Source of the DNA: Methanobacteriota archaeon
Lineage (GTDB): Archaea > Thermoplasmatota > DTKX01 > GCA-020343715
DNA: 10,039 nucleotides
Assembly: GCA_030594725.1 (NCBI GenBank)
Contig: JAUVEQ010000065.1
Coordinates: forward strand, 1 to 10,039
Reading direction: 5' to 3'
Positions 1 through 6,565 of this stretch are shown here, in pieces. Each line of letters opens with the position of its first letter. Positions within the stretch are counted from its first letter, which is position 1. Both the position numbers and the translations under genes were made by a program. The notes beneath the pieces are model-generated. The model worked only from the letters and a program-made list of their open reading frames with translations. It was not told the DNA's origin and searched no databases.

Positions 1-9
1 CGGATCATC

Positions 10-501
10 CTAAAGTAAACCCCCGTTCACATTGTTAAGGTCTTTTATCCCATTGCCCTGCACGCCCTGGGGATGAAGTGTGAAACCATGCCTCCAGGCG
101 AGAAGTCCAGCGAGGGGGAGCGGTGAGAGGTACAGTGCCGGGGACAGGATGTCCAGGGCGTTGTATCCGGCGTAATCGCCTCCGATGGTCCACGCACCCA
201 GATATGACGCCCCAATGGACGAGAGCTCGACGATGGCGAAGAACAGCGCCAGCAGGATGCCGATGTACAAGAAGGCCACACCCTCGTGGAGGCCCTGCCT
301 GAGCTCCCTGTAGCCCTGGACCATGACGGTGCCCACGATGATGAGCACGAAGCCATCCATGGCGCCGCCGTTGAGATAGAGCATCTCGGACCAGTCGCCC
401 CGGAGGCCCAGCCCGGCCAGCATCTGTAAGAGGCCCAGGACGACGTACAGGACGCCCGTGACCACGGCGAACACAGCCCTGTTCCTCAAGGTTCGGTCCA
501 T
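10..501 (-). CDS. Small four-helix membrane protein downstream of feoB (unknown function)
   Basis: I do not recognise this 163-residue protein. Four hydrophobic stretches are visible, at roughly residues 9-31, 46-66, 74-94 and 116-136, separated by short loops such as RELRQGLHEG. The last 25 or so residues are polar. It is therefore probably a polytopic inner membrane protein. I chose the ATG at 501 because it lies 13 nt after the feoB stop codon and opens directly into the first hydrophobic helix. The open frame continues 24 codons upstream to 573, but that part overlaps the end of feoB and reads as a Gly/Arg/Pro-rich shadow. No clear ribosome binding site precedes the ATG, so translation may be coupled to feoB. 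Its position as third gene of the feo operon suggests a link to iron uptake or membrane metal homeostasis. That is inference from neighbourhood only; it has no resemblance to the small cytoplasmic FeoC of bacteria. The stop is TAG at the left edge, so the gene is complete. Confidence 0.75.
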   Translation of the reverse strand: MDRTLRNRAVFAVVTGVLYVVLGLLQMLAGLGLRGDWSEMLYLNGGAMDGFVLIIVGTVMVQGYRELRQGLHEGVAFLYIGILLALFFAIVELSSIGASYLGAWTIGGDYAGYNALDILSPALYLSPLPLAGLLAWRHGFTLHPQGVQGNGIKDLNNVNGGLL

Positions 502-514
502 TCGCGTCAGATCA

Positions 515-2575
515 TCACCCCCACCCCAGGGCAAGCCCCGCCCTGTAGAACAGGAAGGCCACGAGCCATGCAAGGACCAGGCTGTACACTACCGAGAACG
601 CGGTCCACCGGATGGAACCCGTCTCCTTCCAGATGACACCCACCGTGGCCAGGCAGGGTGTGTAGAGCAGCGTGAATGCCATGAGCCCCGCCGCGCTGGC
701 CGCGTTCAGCCCGCTGCTGGGGTCGGTGAGGCCCTTGACGAGACTGCCACCGCCCTCGCCACCCCCGAACAGCACTCCCAGGGTGCCGGCGACGAGTTCC
801 TTGGCGACGAAACCGAACAGGAGCGCGACCACGATGCGCCAGTCGAACCCGAGGGGCGCCACCAGGGGCTCGAGGACCTTGCCTATCATGCCGGCGACGC
901 TGTCCTCGCTGCCGTACTCCACTCCCCAGGGCAGTGAGGCCATGAGCCAGACTATGATGGCACCCAGGAGGATGACCGTGCCCGCCTTCCGTATGTACAT
1001 CCGCGTACGTTCCCAGGTGTGGGCGAGCACCAGCTTCGTGGATGGAAGGTGGTACCTGGGCATCTCCATGATGAAGGGCGCCGGCTCTCCCTTGAGAAGC
1101 GTGCTCCTGAGGAGCTTTGCGGTGATGATGGCGACCAGGATGCCCAGGATGTATATCCCGAAGATGGCCGTTCCGGCAGCCGCGCCGAAGAAGGCTCCGG
1201 CAAGGAGCACGAACACCGGAAGCCTGGCGCCGCACGACATGAAGGGGTTGACCAGGATAGTGATGAAACGGTCCTTGCGGTCCTCGATGCTCCGGGTCGA
1301 CAGGATGGCGGGCACGTTGCATCCGAAGCCCATGAGCATGGGGATGAAGGACTTGCCGTGGAGACCCAGGTTCGCCATGATGCGGTCCATGTTGAAGGCG
1401 GCCCGGGCCAGGTAACCCGTGTCCTCCAGTATGGCAAGAAGGAGGAACAGCACGAAGATGGGCGGCACGAAGATCAGGACGAAGCCAACGCCGCTTATGA
1501 TGCCGTCGGCCAGCAGCGAGGCCAGCCATTCGGTGGCCACGTTATCCGAGACCCATCCGCTCAAGTGTGCGAAGGCGGCATCGATCATGGCCGAGAAGGG
1601 GATGGACACGGTGAAGGTGAGGGTGAAGGCGCCCCACATCATGGCCAGGAATATCGGGATGCCCAGCCACTTGTGGGTCAACACCCGGTCCACGTAGTCC
1701 GAGGGGGTCACCCTGAGCTGGCATCGCACAAGGGCCTGACCCAGTATCGCGTCGATGACCTCGTAGCGGCGCTCGGCCATCTCGACCTCGATCTCCTCGT
1801 GGTCCGCATCCGTCAGCAGCGCCCTCACAGGATCCTCAACGGAACTGCCGCTCAAGCGCTCAAGGACGTTCTCGTCGCCTTCCAGCAGCTTGACGGACAT
1901 CCACCTCAGCGGATACTTCTCCGAGATCTCGGGGTCCTGGTCCAGGGTCTCCACGAGCACCGAGATCTTCCGTTCCAGCTCGTCCCCGTAGCCCACCATG
2001 TGGTGATGATGGTGCTCCCTGTCGGCCTCCTCGACTATCTCGTCGAGCAGCCGGTCCATCCCGGTCCTCTCGGAGGCGGATGTGGGCACGACCGGGATCT
2101 CCAGGAACTCCTCCATCTTCTCCAGGTCGATGCAGTCGCCCCGGGCCTCTGACACGTCGAACATGTTCAGGGCCATCACGAGCCGGGCGCCGGTGGTCAT
2201 GAGCTGGGTGGTCAGGTACAGGTTCCGGTCCATGTTGGTGGCGTCCACAACGTGGATGACCACGTCGGGGGCCTCATCGATGATGTAGTCCCGGGTGATG
2301 ATCTCGTCGATGGAGTTGGCGGTGAGGCTGTAGGTGCCAGGAAGGTCGATGAACTCGAGGAGGTGGCCCCTATGGCGACGGATGCCGATCTTCTTCTCCA
2401 CCGTCACCCCCGGCCAGTTCCCCACATGCTGGCGGGCGCCCGTCAGGGCGTTGAACAGGGAGGTCTTGCCCACGTTGGGATTGCCGGCGAGGGCGATGCG
2501 AAGGCGGTGCTCCTCGTGGTGCCGCTCCCTCCGCCGGGCCCGATGATGCCAGTGCATTCCACCTTCATGGGGCAC
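515..2575 (-). CDS. feoB: Ferrous iron transporter FeoB
   Basis: This protein imports Fe(II) across the cytoplasmic membrane, using an N-terminal GTPase domain that is thought to gate the pore. At 686 residues it has normal family length. The G motifs are all present: G1 GNPNVGKT (31-38), G2 in NWPGVTV (53-59), G3 DLPG (77-80), G4 NMFD (137-140) and G5 SAS (166-168). The C-terminal half is a multi-helix membrane domain with the two Gate regions, including the characteristic segment MGFGCNVPAILSTRSIEDRK. The start is GTG at 2575, four bases after the feoA stop. It is supported by AGGAGGA at 2584-2590, eight bases upstream. An ATG six codons further in (2557) is a weaker alternative. Two features are unusual: a His/Arg-rich N-terminal extension of about 24 residues with seven histidines before the G domain, and a run of five histidines at residues 188-192 in the G-domain to linker region. 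Both could bind metal, but that is untested. Confidence 0.97.
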   Translation of the reverse strand: MPHEGGMHWHHRARRRERHHEEHRLRIALAGNPNVGKTSLFNALTGARQHVGNWPGVTVEKKIGIRRHRGHLLEFIDLPGTYSLTANSIDEIITRDYIIDEAPDVVIHVVDATNMDRNLYLTTQLMTTGARLVMALNMFDVSEARGDCIDLEKMEEFLEIPVVPTSASERTGMDRLLDEIVEEADREHHHHHMVGYGDELERKISVLVETLDQDPEISEKYPLRWMSVKLLEGDENVLERLSGSSVEDPVRALLTDADHEEIEVEMAERRYEVIDAILGQALVRCQLRVTPSDYVDRVLTHKWLGIPIFLAMMWGAFTLTFTVSIPFSAMIDAAFAHLSGWVSDNVATEWLASLLADGIISGVGFVLIFVPPIFVLFLLLAILEDTGYLARAAFNMDRIMANLGLHGKSFIPMLMGFGCNVPAILSTRSIEDRKDRFITILVNPFMSCGARLPVFVLLAGAFFGAAAGTAIFGIYILGILVAIITAKLLRSTLLKGEPAPFIMEMPRYHLPSTKLVLAHTWERTRMYIRKAGTVILLGAIIVWLMASLPWGVEYGSEDSVAGMIGKVLEPLVAPLGFDWRIVVALLFGFVAKELVAGTLGVLFGGGEGGGSLVKGLTDPSSGLNAASAAGLMAFTLLYTPCLATVGVIWKETGSIRWTAFSVVYSLVLAWLVAFLFYRAGLALGWG

Positions 2576-2579
2576 GCGA

Positions 2580-2846
2580 TCAATCCTCCTCGAACCGGAC
2601 CACTACCAGGTGGGCGTCGCACCGACGTATGGAGTAGTCCGTGCCCTTCACCCGGTACTCCACAGGGTCATCCAGGGGAGCCATGCGAAGCACCTCCACG
2701 ATGGCACCCGGGACCATGCCCACTGCCAGGAGGCGCCGCCTTAACCGGCCCCTGCCCTTGAGGTGGACGACCTTCACGCGACGACCTGGCTGGACCTCGT
2801 CCAGGCGTACAAGCGGTACCTCGTCGTCAGTGCTGGGCATGCTCAT
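2580..2846 (-). CDS. feoA: Ferrous iron transport accessory protein FeoA
   Basis: This is a small cytoplasmic SH3-like protein that partners FeoB and is thought to modulate its activity. It is 88 residues long, within the usual 75-90. Family features are the opening VRLDEVQPGRRVKVVHLKG, then RRLLAVGMVPGAIVEVLR (the usual L-x-x-(L/M)-G-(M/L)-x-P-G-x-x-(V/I) core), and a C-terminal beta strand region YRVKGTDYSIRRCDAHLVVV. The start is uncertain within a few residues: GTG at 2849, ATG at 2846 and ATG at 2840 are all possible, and none has a clear ribosome binding site. I chose 2846. It is the first gene of the feo operon, and its leader carries the palindrome listed separately, which probably makes the operon iron-responsive. 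It ends four bases before the feoB start. Confidence 0.93.
   Translation of the reverse strand: MSMPSTDDEVPLVRLDEVQPGRRVKVVHLKGRGRLRRRLLAVGMVPGAIVEVLRMAPLDDPVEYRVKGTDYSIRRCDAHLVVVRFEED
2584..2590 (-). promoter_or_regulatory. Strong ribosome binding site for feoB
   Basis: The minus strand reads AGGAGGA inside the last codons of feoA, eight bases before the GTG at 2575. This decides the non-ATG start of feoB over the internal ATG at 2557. Confidence 0.75.
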
Positions 2847-2854
2847 CACAACAA

Positions 2855-2876
2855 AATATTCGGTCAACCGAATGTT
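2855..2876. promoter_or_regulatory. Palindromic operator candidate in the feo leader (DtxR/IdeR-like)
   Basis: The core 2858-2873 is ATTCGGT-CA-ACCGAAT on the plus strand: perfect 7-bp arms around a 2-bp centre. Two further pairs match beyond a single mismatch, giving a 22-bp span. It lies 12 bp upstream of the chosen feoA start and just downstream of a predicted start site. Metal-dependent regulators of the DtxR/IdeR/MntR type bind short two-fold palindromes of this general form upstream of feo and other iron genes. The assignment to that family is inference; no regulator gene is in the window. Confidence 0.6.
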
Positions 2877-2903
2877 CTTCGATTTCCCTAATAGTGCTTC
2901 CGC

Positions 2904-2912
2904 TATATGAAG
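2904..2912 (-). promoter_or_regulatory. Possible TATA box of the feo operon
   Basis: The minus strand reads TTCATATA here, an AT-rich island in the 119 bp gap between the carboxypeptidase stop and feoA. A start site about 26 bp downstream would fall near 2880, just ahead of the palindrome, which could then block initiation or early elongation. A second AT-rich candidate (ACTATTAG) lies about 15 bp closer to feoA. Confidence 0.4.
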
Positions 2913-2965
2913 GTTGTGACATCGTGACCGGCGGGTGCCTGGCGGTTGTCTGGAGTTGACGCTCC

Positions 2966-4477
2966 CTACAGTTGCACGCCGTAGATGGGTCCGAACTTCT
3001 CCTTGATGTAGCCGATCCAGTGGTCGGCGTTCATGGGCTCGCCCGTCAGGTGCTTGAGCATGTCCGAGGTGCGGTACATCCTGCCCGGGCGGTGCACCTT
3101 CTCGTTGAGCCAACCCAGCAGCGGCTTGAACTGGCCCGCCTCGATCTGGTCCCACAAGTCGGGTATGTCCTTGATCATCGTGTTCCACAGTTGGACGCTG
3201 ATGAGGTTGCCGAAGGTGTAGGTCGGGAAGTAGCCCTGTATGCCCATGGACCAGTGGATGTCCTGCATGCAGCCGTCGGCGTCCGAGGGCACGTCGATGC
3301 CCAGGTAGCTCTTGTACTTCTCGTTCCAGAGGGCGGGGATCTCGTCCATACCCACCTTCCCGTTCATCATCGCCAGCTCCATCTCGAAGCGGATGAGGAT
3401 GTGCATGTTGTACGTGACCTCGTCGGCCTCGACCCGGATGAGCGAGGGCTTGACCAGGTTCGCGGCCGCGTAGAAGTCCTCGATGGCCACGTTGCCAACC
3501 TGACCGGGGAAGGTGGCCTGCAATTTGGGATAGTAGTGGCGCCAGAAAGGCATCGACCTGCCCACCAGGTTCTCCCACATCCTCGATTGGGACTCGTGGA
3601 AGCCAAGACCGATGGAGTCACCCATGGGGGTGGCGTAGTGCTCGGGGTTGAGGCCCTGCTGGTACATCGCGTGGCCCGCCTCGTGGATGTTGGCGAAGAG
3701 GGCGGGGCGGATGTCGTTCTCGTTGTACCTGGTGGTGATGCGAACATCGTCGATGGCGCCCGAGGTGAAGGGGTGGGCGGCCTCGTCAAGGCGGCCCCGC
3801 TTCCAGTCGTAACCGATGTCGGTCACCACCATGATGCCGAACTCCTTCTGCTTCTCCAGGGGCCATGGCTGGGCCAGGATCCCCTCGTCGGGATGGACGT
3901 CGGAATCGAGTATCTTCTTGACGATGGGCACGAGCCTCTCGCGCAGATCGGCGAAGACCACCTCCACGTCCCTGGTCCTGGTGCCGGGCTCGTACTCGTC
4001 GATGAGGGCGTCGTAGATGTTGTCCTCGTACCCGATGTGCTCGGCCACCTGGACCTTGAGGTCGATCATCTTCTCCAGGGATGGTGCGAAGAGGCTGAAG
4101 TCGTTCTTCGTGCGCGCATCCTTCCAGGTCTGGAGGGACATGGAGGTGTGCTTGGCGATCTCCTTGACGAGGGAACCGGGGACGGACACCTCGCGGTCGT
4201 ACTGCCATCCAGTCTCGCGCACGTTGGTCTGCTCCTCGGGCCCGAGGGCGTCGAACACGTCGGGACGACGAAGCTCCTCCAGGTACACTCGCATCCTGTC
4301 GGAGGTGTAGTAGTCGTGGAACCACTTGGCCATGGTCGCCATCTGGTTGGCCCTCTCCATGGCCCCACCTTGGGGCATCTTGGTCTCCTGGTCCCAGGCC
4401 AGGATGCCCGCGGCGAACTGTGCGTTCTGACATTCCTTCTCGAACTCGATGAACTCGGGGTAGCTGTTTCCCGTCAT
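2966..4477 (-). CDS. M32 family metallocarboxypeptidase (Taq type)
   Basis: This is a zinc- or cobalt-dependent carboxypeptidase that removes C-terminal residues from peptides, expected in the cytoplasm since no signal peptide is present. The length of 503 residues is typical. The HEXXH motif is HEAGH at 265-269 and the third metal ligand is the Glu of HESQSRMWEN (294-303), a hallmark of M32. Other family signatures are AWDQETKMP (27-35), DVRITTRY (244-251) and, near the C-terminus, GYFPTYTFGNL. The start is ATG at 4477, with a G-rich ribosome-binding-like stretch six bases upstream (4484-4490) and a TATA-like box at 4522-4527. It appears to be a single-gene unit, as feoA downstream has its own leader. 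The role is probably peptide turnover. All active-site residues are present and there is no sign of damage. Confidence 0.97.
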   Translation of the reverse strand: MTGNSYPEFIEFEKECQNAQFAAGILAWDQETKMPQGGAMERANQMATMAKWFHDYYTSDRMRVYLEELRRPDVFDALGPEEQTNVRETGWQYDREVSVPGSLVKEIAKHTSMSLQTWKDARTKNDFSLFAPSLEKMIDLKVQVAEHIGYEDNIYDALIDEYEPGTRTRDVEVVFADLRERLVPIVKKILDSDVHPDEGILAQPWPLEKQKEFGIMVVTDIGYDWKRGRLDEAAHPFTSGAIDDVRITTRYNENDIRPALFANIHEAGHAMYQQGLNPEHYATPMGDSIGLGFHESQSRMWENLVGRSMPFWRHYYPKLQATFPGQVGNVAIEDFYAAANLVKPSLIRVEADEVTYNMHILIRFEMELAMMNGKVGMDEIPALWNEKYKSYLGIDVPSDADGCMQDIHWSMGIQGYFPTYTFGNLISVQLWNTMIKDIPDLWDQIEAGQFKPLLGWLNEKVHRPGRMYRTSDMLKHLTGEPMNADHWIGYIKEKFGPIYGVQL

Positions 4478-4520
4478 GATAGGTCCCCCTGTGGGTAAGG
4501 CGCCGAATCAAGGGGATATG

Positions 4521-4528
4521 CCTTAAGT
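4521..4528 (-). promoter_or_regulatory. TATA-like box of the M32 carboxypeptidase gene
   Basis: The minus strand reads GGGAAAGACTTAAGGC across this site: a purine-rich BRE-like stretch followed by ACTTAAGG. A start site 26 bp downstream would leave a leader of about 22 nt that still contains the G-rich ribosome-binding-like sequence. Confidence 0.45.
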
Positions 4529-4593
4529 CTTTCCCAGATTCTACGCGGGATCTGCGCTCGGGGGATGGACCTCGGACACAAGATGGGAGAGAA

Positions 4594-4671
4594 TGGTAGC
4601 GGGGAGTGGATTTGAACCACTGATCTACGGGTTATGAGCCCGTCGGGATTTCCTAGCTACCCCACCCCGCT
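4594..4671 (-). tRNA. Initiator tRNA-Met (anticodon CAT), CCA encoded
   Basis: The minus strand folds into a full cloverleaf of 75 nt plus CCA. The acceptor stem AGCGGGG/CCCCGCT has an A1:U72 end pair. A 17-nt anticodon arm has the stem ACGGG/CCCGT, loop CTCATAA and anticodon CAT. The variable loop is AGATC, and the T arm is AGTGG-TTCAAAT-CCACT. The A1:U72 pair plus three consecutive G:C pairs next to the anticodon loop mark the archaeal/eukaryotic initiator rather than the elongator. There is no intron. The 3' CCA is encoded at 4594-4596. Confidence 0.97.
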
Positions 4672-4694
4672 ACGAGGTGACTGGGTAAATCCGG

Positions 4695-4700
4695 TTATAC
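4695..4700 (-). promoter_or_regulatory. Candidate TATA box of the initiator tRNA gene
   Basis: The minus strand reads GTATAA, occupying -24 to -29 relative to the mature tRNA 5' end at 4671. That is the canonical archaeal TATA distance, so the transcript may begin at or within a few bases of the mature end. A second AT-rich site (TTCATATT, about 4707-4716) would instead give a leader of about 14 nt. Confidence 0.45.
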
Positions 4701-4740
4701 AGCTCCTCCAATATGAAGGTTCGCCCGGGCTCCCGGGAGG

Positions 4741-5118
4741 TCACCATTCCCTGCCCGAGGAGCTGATGTCCTCCATCCACGCGTCGACCCGCTTGTGGAA
4801 GCCTGCGACTATATTGTGGGTCTTCTTGTGATCGCCATCCTCGATGGTGGAGAACTCGGCCTCCATGTCCTCCCTCGCCTGGTCGACCTTGACCTCCAGC
4901 TCCGCGTGGGCGGGGTCGTCGGACCTGGACAGCTTCATCTTGATCTTGTGGAGGGACGCGTCCAGTTCCTCGTGCAGGGACCTGGCGTGCTCCTTGGTCC
5001 ATGAACTGGTGTCCTTCGCCTCGTCCGTGGTCTGGGCGGAGAGCTCCTTGGACTTGGAATGGAACGTATCGTGAGCGCCCTCGAGCTCCTCCTTCACTTC
5101 ATCGTGCGCATCTGCCAT
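4741..5118 (-). CDS. Small charged, all-helical protein of unknown function
   Basis: I do not recognise this 125-residue protein. It is very rich in Glu, Asp, Lys and His, has almost no Gly or Pro, and should be helical over most of its length. Segments such as EVKEELEGAHDTFHSKSKEL (8-27) and ELEVKVDQAREDMEAEFSTI (73-92) have heptad-like spacing, suggesting a coiled coil or helical bundle. No signal peptide, membrane segment or catalytic motif is visible, so it is probably cytoplasmic. The ATG at 5118 is well supported by GGAGGG at 5126-5131, seven bases upstream. It follows the small winged-helix-like gene by 75 bp on the same strand and is probably cotranscribed with it. Its composition resembles stress-related or scaffold-like helical proteins, but that is only an impression. 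Confidence 0.8.
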   Translation of the reverse strand: MADAHDEVKEELEGAHDTFHSKSKELSAQTTDEAKDTSSWTKEHARSLHEELDASLHKIKMKLSRSDDPAHAELEVKVDQAREDMEAEFSTIEDGDHKKTHNIVAGFHKRVDAWMEDISSSGREW

Positions 5119-5193
5119 GATGTATCCCTCCGATGTGCTTGGTCCCCAGGACCCGTAGCTTTGCCGATCCCTCCAGGGGTCCCACCCTGAACC

Positions 5194-5442
5194 TCACTTC
5201 TTCTTGCTCGCCGGCTTCTCGTGCTCGGTGGCGATGCGGATGGCGTCGTCCTTGTAGTAGATGTAGATGTCTCCCTTCTTCTTCTTGGAGAGCTCGGAGA
5301 GCCCGGAGTAGACCGCGTCCTCGTCCATGCCAAGGGAATCGGCCGCCGCGGGAGTGCTCCAGGGTTGGCCCTCGAAGTCGTGCTTCTTGATGTATTCCCA
5401 AAGACGCCTTTCATCCTCGGTAAGGGACTCGGTATCTGCCAT
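5194..5442 (-). CDS. Small winged-helix-like protein
   Basis: An 82-residue protein. The layout fits a compact winged helix: a first helix at about 8-20 (TEDERRLWEYIKK), a helix-turn-helix-like region at about 30-52 (TPAAADSLGMDEDAVYSGLSELS), then a beta hairpin 'wing' at about 57-72 (GDIYIYYKDDAIRI) and a Lys-rich tail. It could be a DNA-binding regulator, but such small folds also occur as protein-interaction modules, and the putative recognition helix is rather acidic. The start is ATG at 5442. It lacks an obvious ribosome binding site, while a TATA-like box about 35 bp upstream suggests a nearly leaderless transcript. It is divergent from hddA across 105 bp and is followed by the charged helical gene. 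I infer, without proof, that it might regulate its own promoter or the heptose operon. Confidence 0.78.
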   Translation of the reverse strand: MADTESLTEDERRLWEYIKKHDFEGQPWSTPAAADSLGMDEDAVYSGLSELSKKKKGDIYIYYKDDAIRIATEHEKPASKKK

Positions 5443-5473
5443 GGGGGTGACCAGCCCTGAACACCCATTGTGG

Positions 5474-5486
5474 CTAATAAGGTTTT
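5474..5486 (-). promoter_or_regulatory. TATA-like box of the small winged-helix gene
   Basis: The minus strand reads AAAAACCTTATTAG. A start 26 bp downstream would lie near 5451, leaving a leader of only about ten bases. The CTTATTA core recurs ahead of the membrane wHTH gene (8451-8460). Confidence 0.45.
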
Positions 5487-5488
5487 TC

Positions 5489-5508
5489 TCCCACCTGGGA
5501 CGGTGGGA
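5489..5508. repeat. Perfect 7-bp inverted repeat in the divergent promoter region
   Basis: TCCCACC (5489-5495) and GGTGGGA (5502-5508) are exact reverse complements separated by six bases. The repeat sits between the minus-strand TATA-like box and the plus-strand one. Each outward-facing half, read in its own direction, is GGTGGGA followed by an AT-rich stretch. It could be an operator for a dimeric regulator, or two BRE-like elements facing away from each other. Confidence 0.6.
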
Positions 5509-5518
5509 TTATTATATG
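5508..5518 (+). promoter_or_regulatory. TATA-like box of the heptose operon
   Basis: The plus strand reads ATTATTATATG, the most AT-rich stretch of the intergenic region. A start 26 bp downstream lies near 5539, about ten bases before the hddA GTG. Confidence 0.5.
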
Positions 5519-5547
5519 TCGGGGCCATTCCATCTGAGAGGAATGGC

Positions 5548-6564
5548 GTGATAATCAGGAGCAAGGCACCACTGCGGATAAGCTTCGGCGGGGGAGGGAC
5601 CGACGTCCCGCCTTACCCGGAGGAACGAGGTGGGGTCACCCTCAACACCACCATCAACAAGTACGCCTACGCCACCTTCATCCCGACCACCGATGGGGAG
5701 ATCACCGTCACCTCCCTCGACTACGACGTCGTGGCCAAGTACCGGGACGACAAGGACCTGGTCTTCGACGGTAACCTGGACCTGGTCAAGGCCACCATCA
5801 ATTCGATGTACCCAGAGAAGTCGGGCAGTCTCTTCCTCCACTCGGATGCACCGCCAGGTTCGGGTCTGGGCTCCTCCTCGACCATGTGCGTGGCCCTGGT
5901 CCAGGTGTTCAAGCATTACCTGAACCTCCCCATGGACGACTACGAGGTGGCTCACAAGGCCTATGAGATAGAGCGGATCGACCTGGCCATCTCTGGAGGC
6001 CTCCAGGACCAGTATGCCGCCGCCTTCGGGGGTTTCAACTTCACAGAGTTCCTGGGCGACCGGGTAATCGTCAATCCCCTCCGCATCCGCAAGGACACGC
6101 TGAACGAGCTGGAGTACCGGCTCCTCCTCTGCTACACGGGCGGCACCCGTCTCTCAGCGAACATCCTCGACGAGCAGACGAGGAGGTTCGTCAACAAGGA
6201 GGAGAACGTGGTCGCCTCCCTCGACTACATCAAGGAGCTGGCGGTCAAGATGAAGTACTCTCTCCTCCGAAACGAGCTGGACGACTTTGGCGACATGCTC
6301 CACGAGGGCTGGGTCCACAAGCGTACGTTGGCATCGGCCATCACCAACCCAGGTATCGACAACCTTTACGATATCGCCCGAAAGAACGGCGCCCAGGGAG
6401 GCAAGCTCCTGGGGGCTGGCGGAGGGGGTTATCTGCTCCTGTTCTGCGAGTTCGACAAGAGGCACGTCGTGGCCGAGAAGCTGGAGGCTGCCGGAGGCCA
6501 GCTGGTCGAGTTCGGGTTCGAGAAGGGAGGCGCACAGAGCTGGGAGGTCCCAGGGGGAAGATAG
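5548..6564 (+). CDS. hddA: D-glycero-alpha-D-manno-heptose 7-phosphate kinase (GHMP family)
   Basis: This is a GHMP-family sugar kinase that phosphorylates D-glycero-alpha-D-manno-heptose 7-phosphate at C1, giving the 1,7-bisphosphate. From GTG at 5548 it has 338 residues, normal for HddA. The N-terminus IIRSKAPLRISFGGGGTD is the family opening, and it sets the start: 26 further codons exist upstream to 5470, but they overlap the promoter and have no family counterpart. The GHMP ATP-binding motif is PPGSGLGSSS (102-111), the C-terminal motif is KLLGAGGGGYLL (286-297), and GGLQDQYAAAFGGFNF (150-165) is also typical. GAGAGGA at 5536-5542 may serve as ribosome binding site. It leads an operon with gmhA, whose ATG begins one base after this stop. 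Close GHMP relatives act on other sugars, but the linked gmhA and gmhB make the heptose role strong. Confidence 0.93.
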   Translation: MIIRSKAPLRISFGGGGTDVPPYPEERGGVTLNTTINKYAYATFIPTTDGEITVTSLDYDVVAKYRDDKDLVFDGNLDLVKATINSMYPEKSGSLFLHSDAPPGSGLGSSSTMCVALVQVFKHYLNLPMDDYEVAHKAYEIERIDLAISGGLQDQYAAAFGGFNFTEFLGDRVIVNPLRIRKDTLNELEYRLLLCYTGGTRLSANILDEQTRRFVNKEENVVASLDYIKELAVKMKYSLLRNELDDFGDMLHEGWVHKRTLASAITNPGIDNLYDIARKNGAQGGKLLGAGGGGYLLLFCEFDKRHVVAEKLEAAGGQLVEFGFEKGGAQSWEVPGGR

Positions 6565-6565
6565 A

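Noticed and set aside
502..573. N-terminal extension of the four-helix membrane protein to position 573
   Set aside because: The extra 24 residues overlap the feoB 3' end and look like a shadow. The ATG at 501 opens directly into the first membrane helix.
1019..2152. A 377-codon open frame on the plus strand opposite feoB
   Set aside because: It has no recognisable domain, its composition is skewed to Asp, His, Gly and Gln, and it lies entirely within the well-supported feoB gene.
2972..4498. A 508-codon open frame on the plus strand, fully antisense to the M32 carboxypeptidase gene
   Set aside because: The M32 protein has complete family motifs. The antisense frame reads as a low-complexity Val/Leu/Gly/His/Asp-rich chain, as expected from opposite-strand reading of GC-rich codons.
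5134..5193. Short hairpins (for example GGTCC-TGG-GGACC) between the two small genes, considered as a terminator
   Set aside because: The stem is only 5 bp, there is no T-run after it, and short GC hairpins are expected by chance in this base composition.
4741..5442. Toxin-antitoxin module
   Set aside because: Neither protein shows toxin motifs (RNase, kinase, pore), there is no overlap between the genes, and only gene size suggests it.
5470..5547. N-terminal extension of hddA to an ATG at 5470
   Set aside because: It covers the promoter region and inverted repeat. The protein family begins at the IIRSKAPLRIS segment, matching the GTG at 5548.
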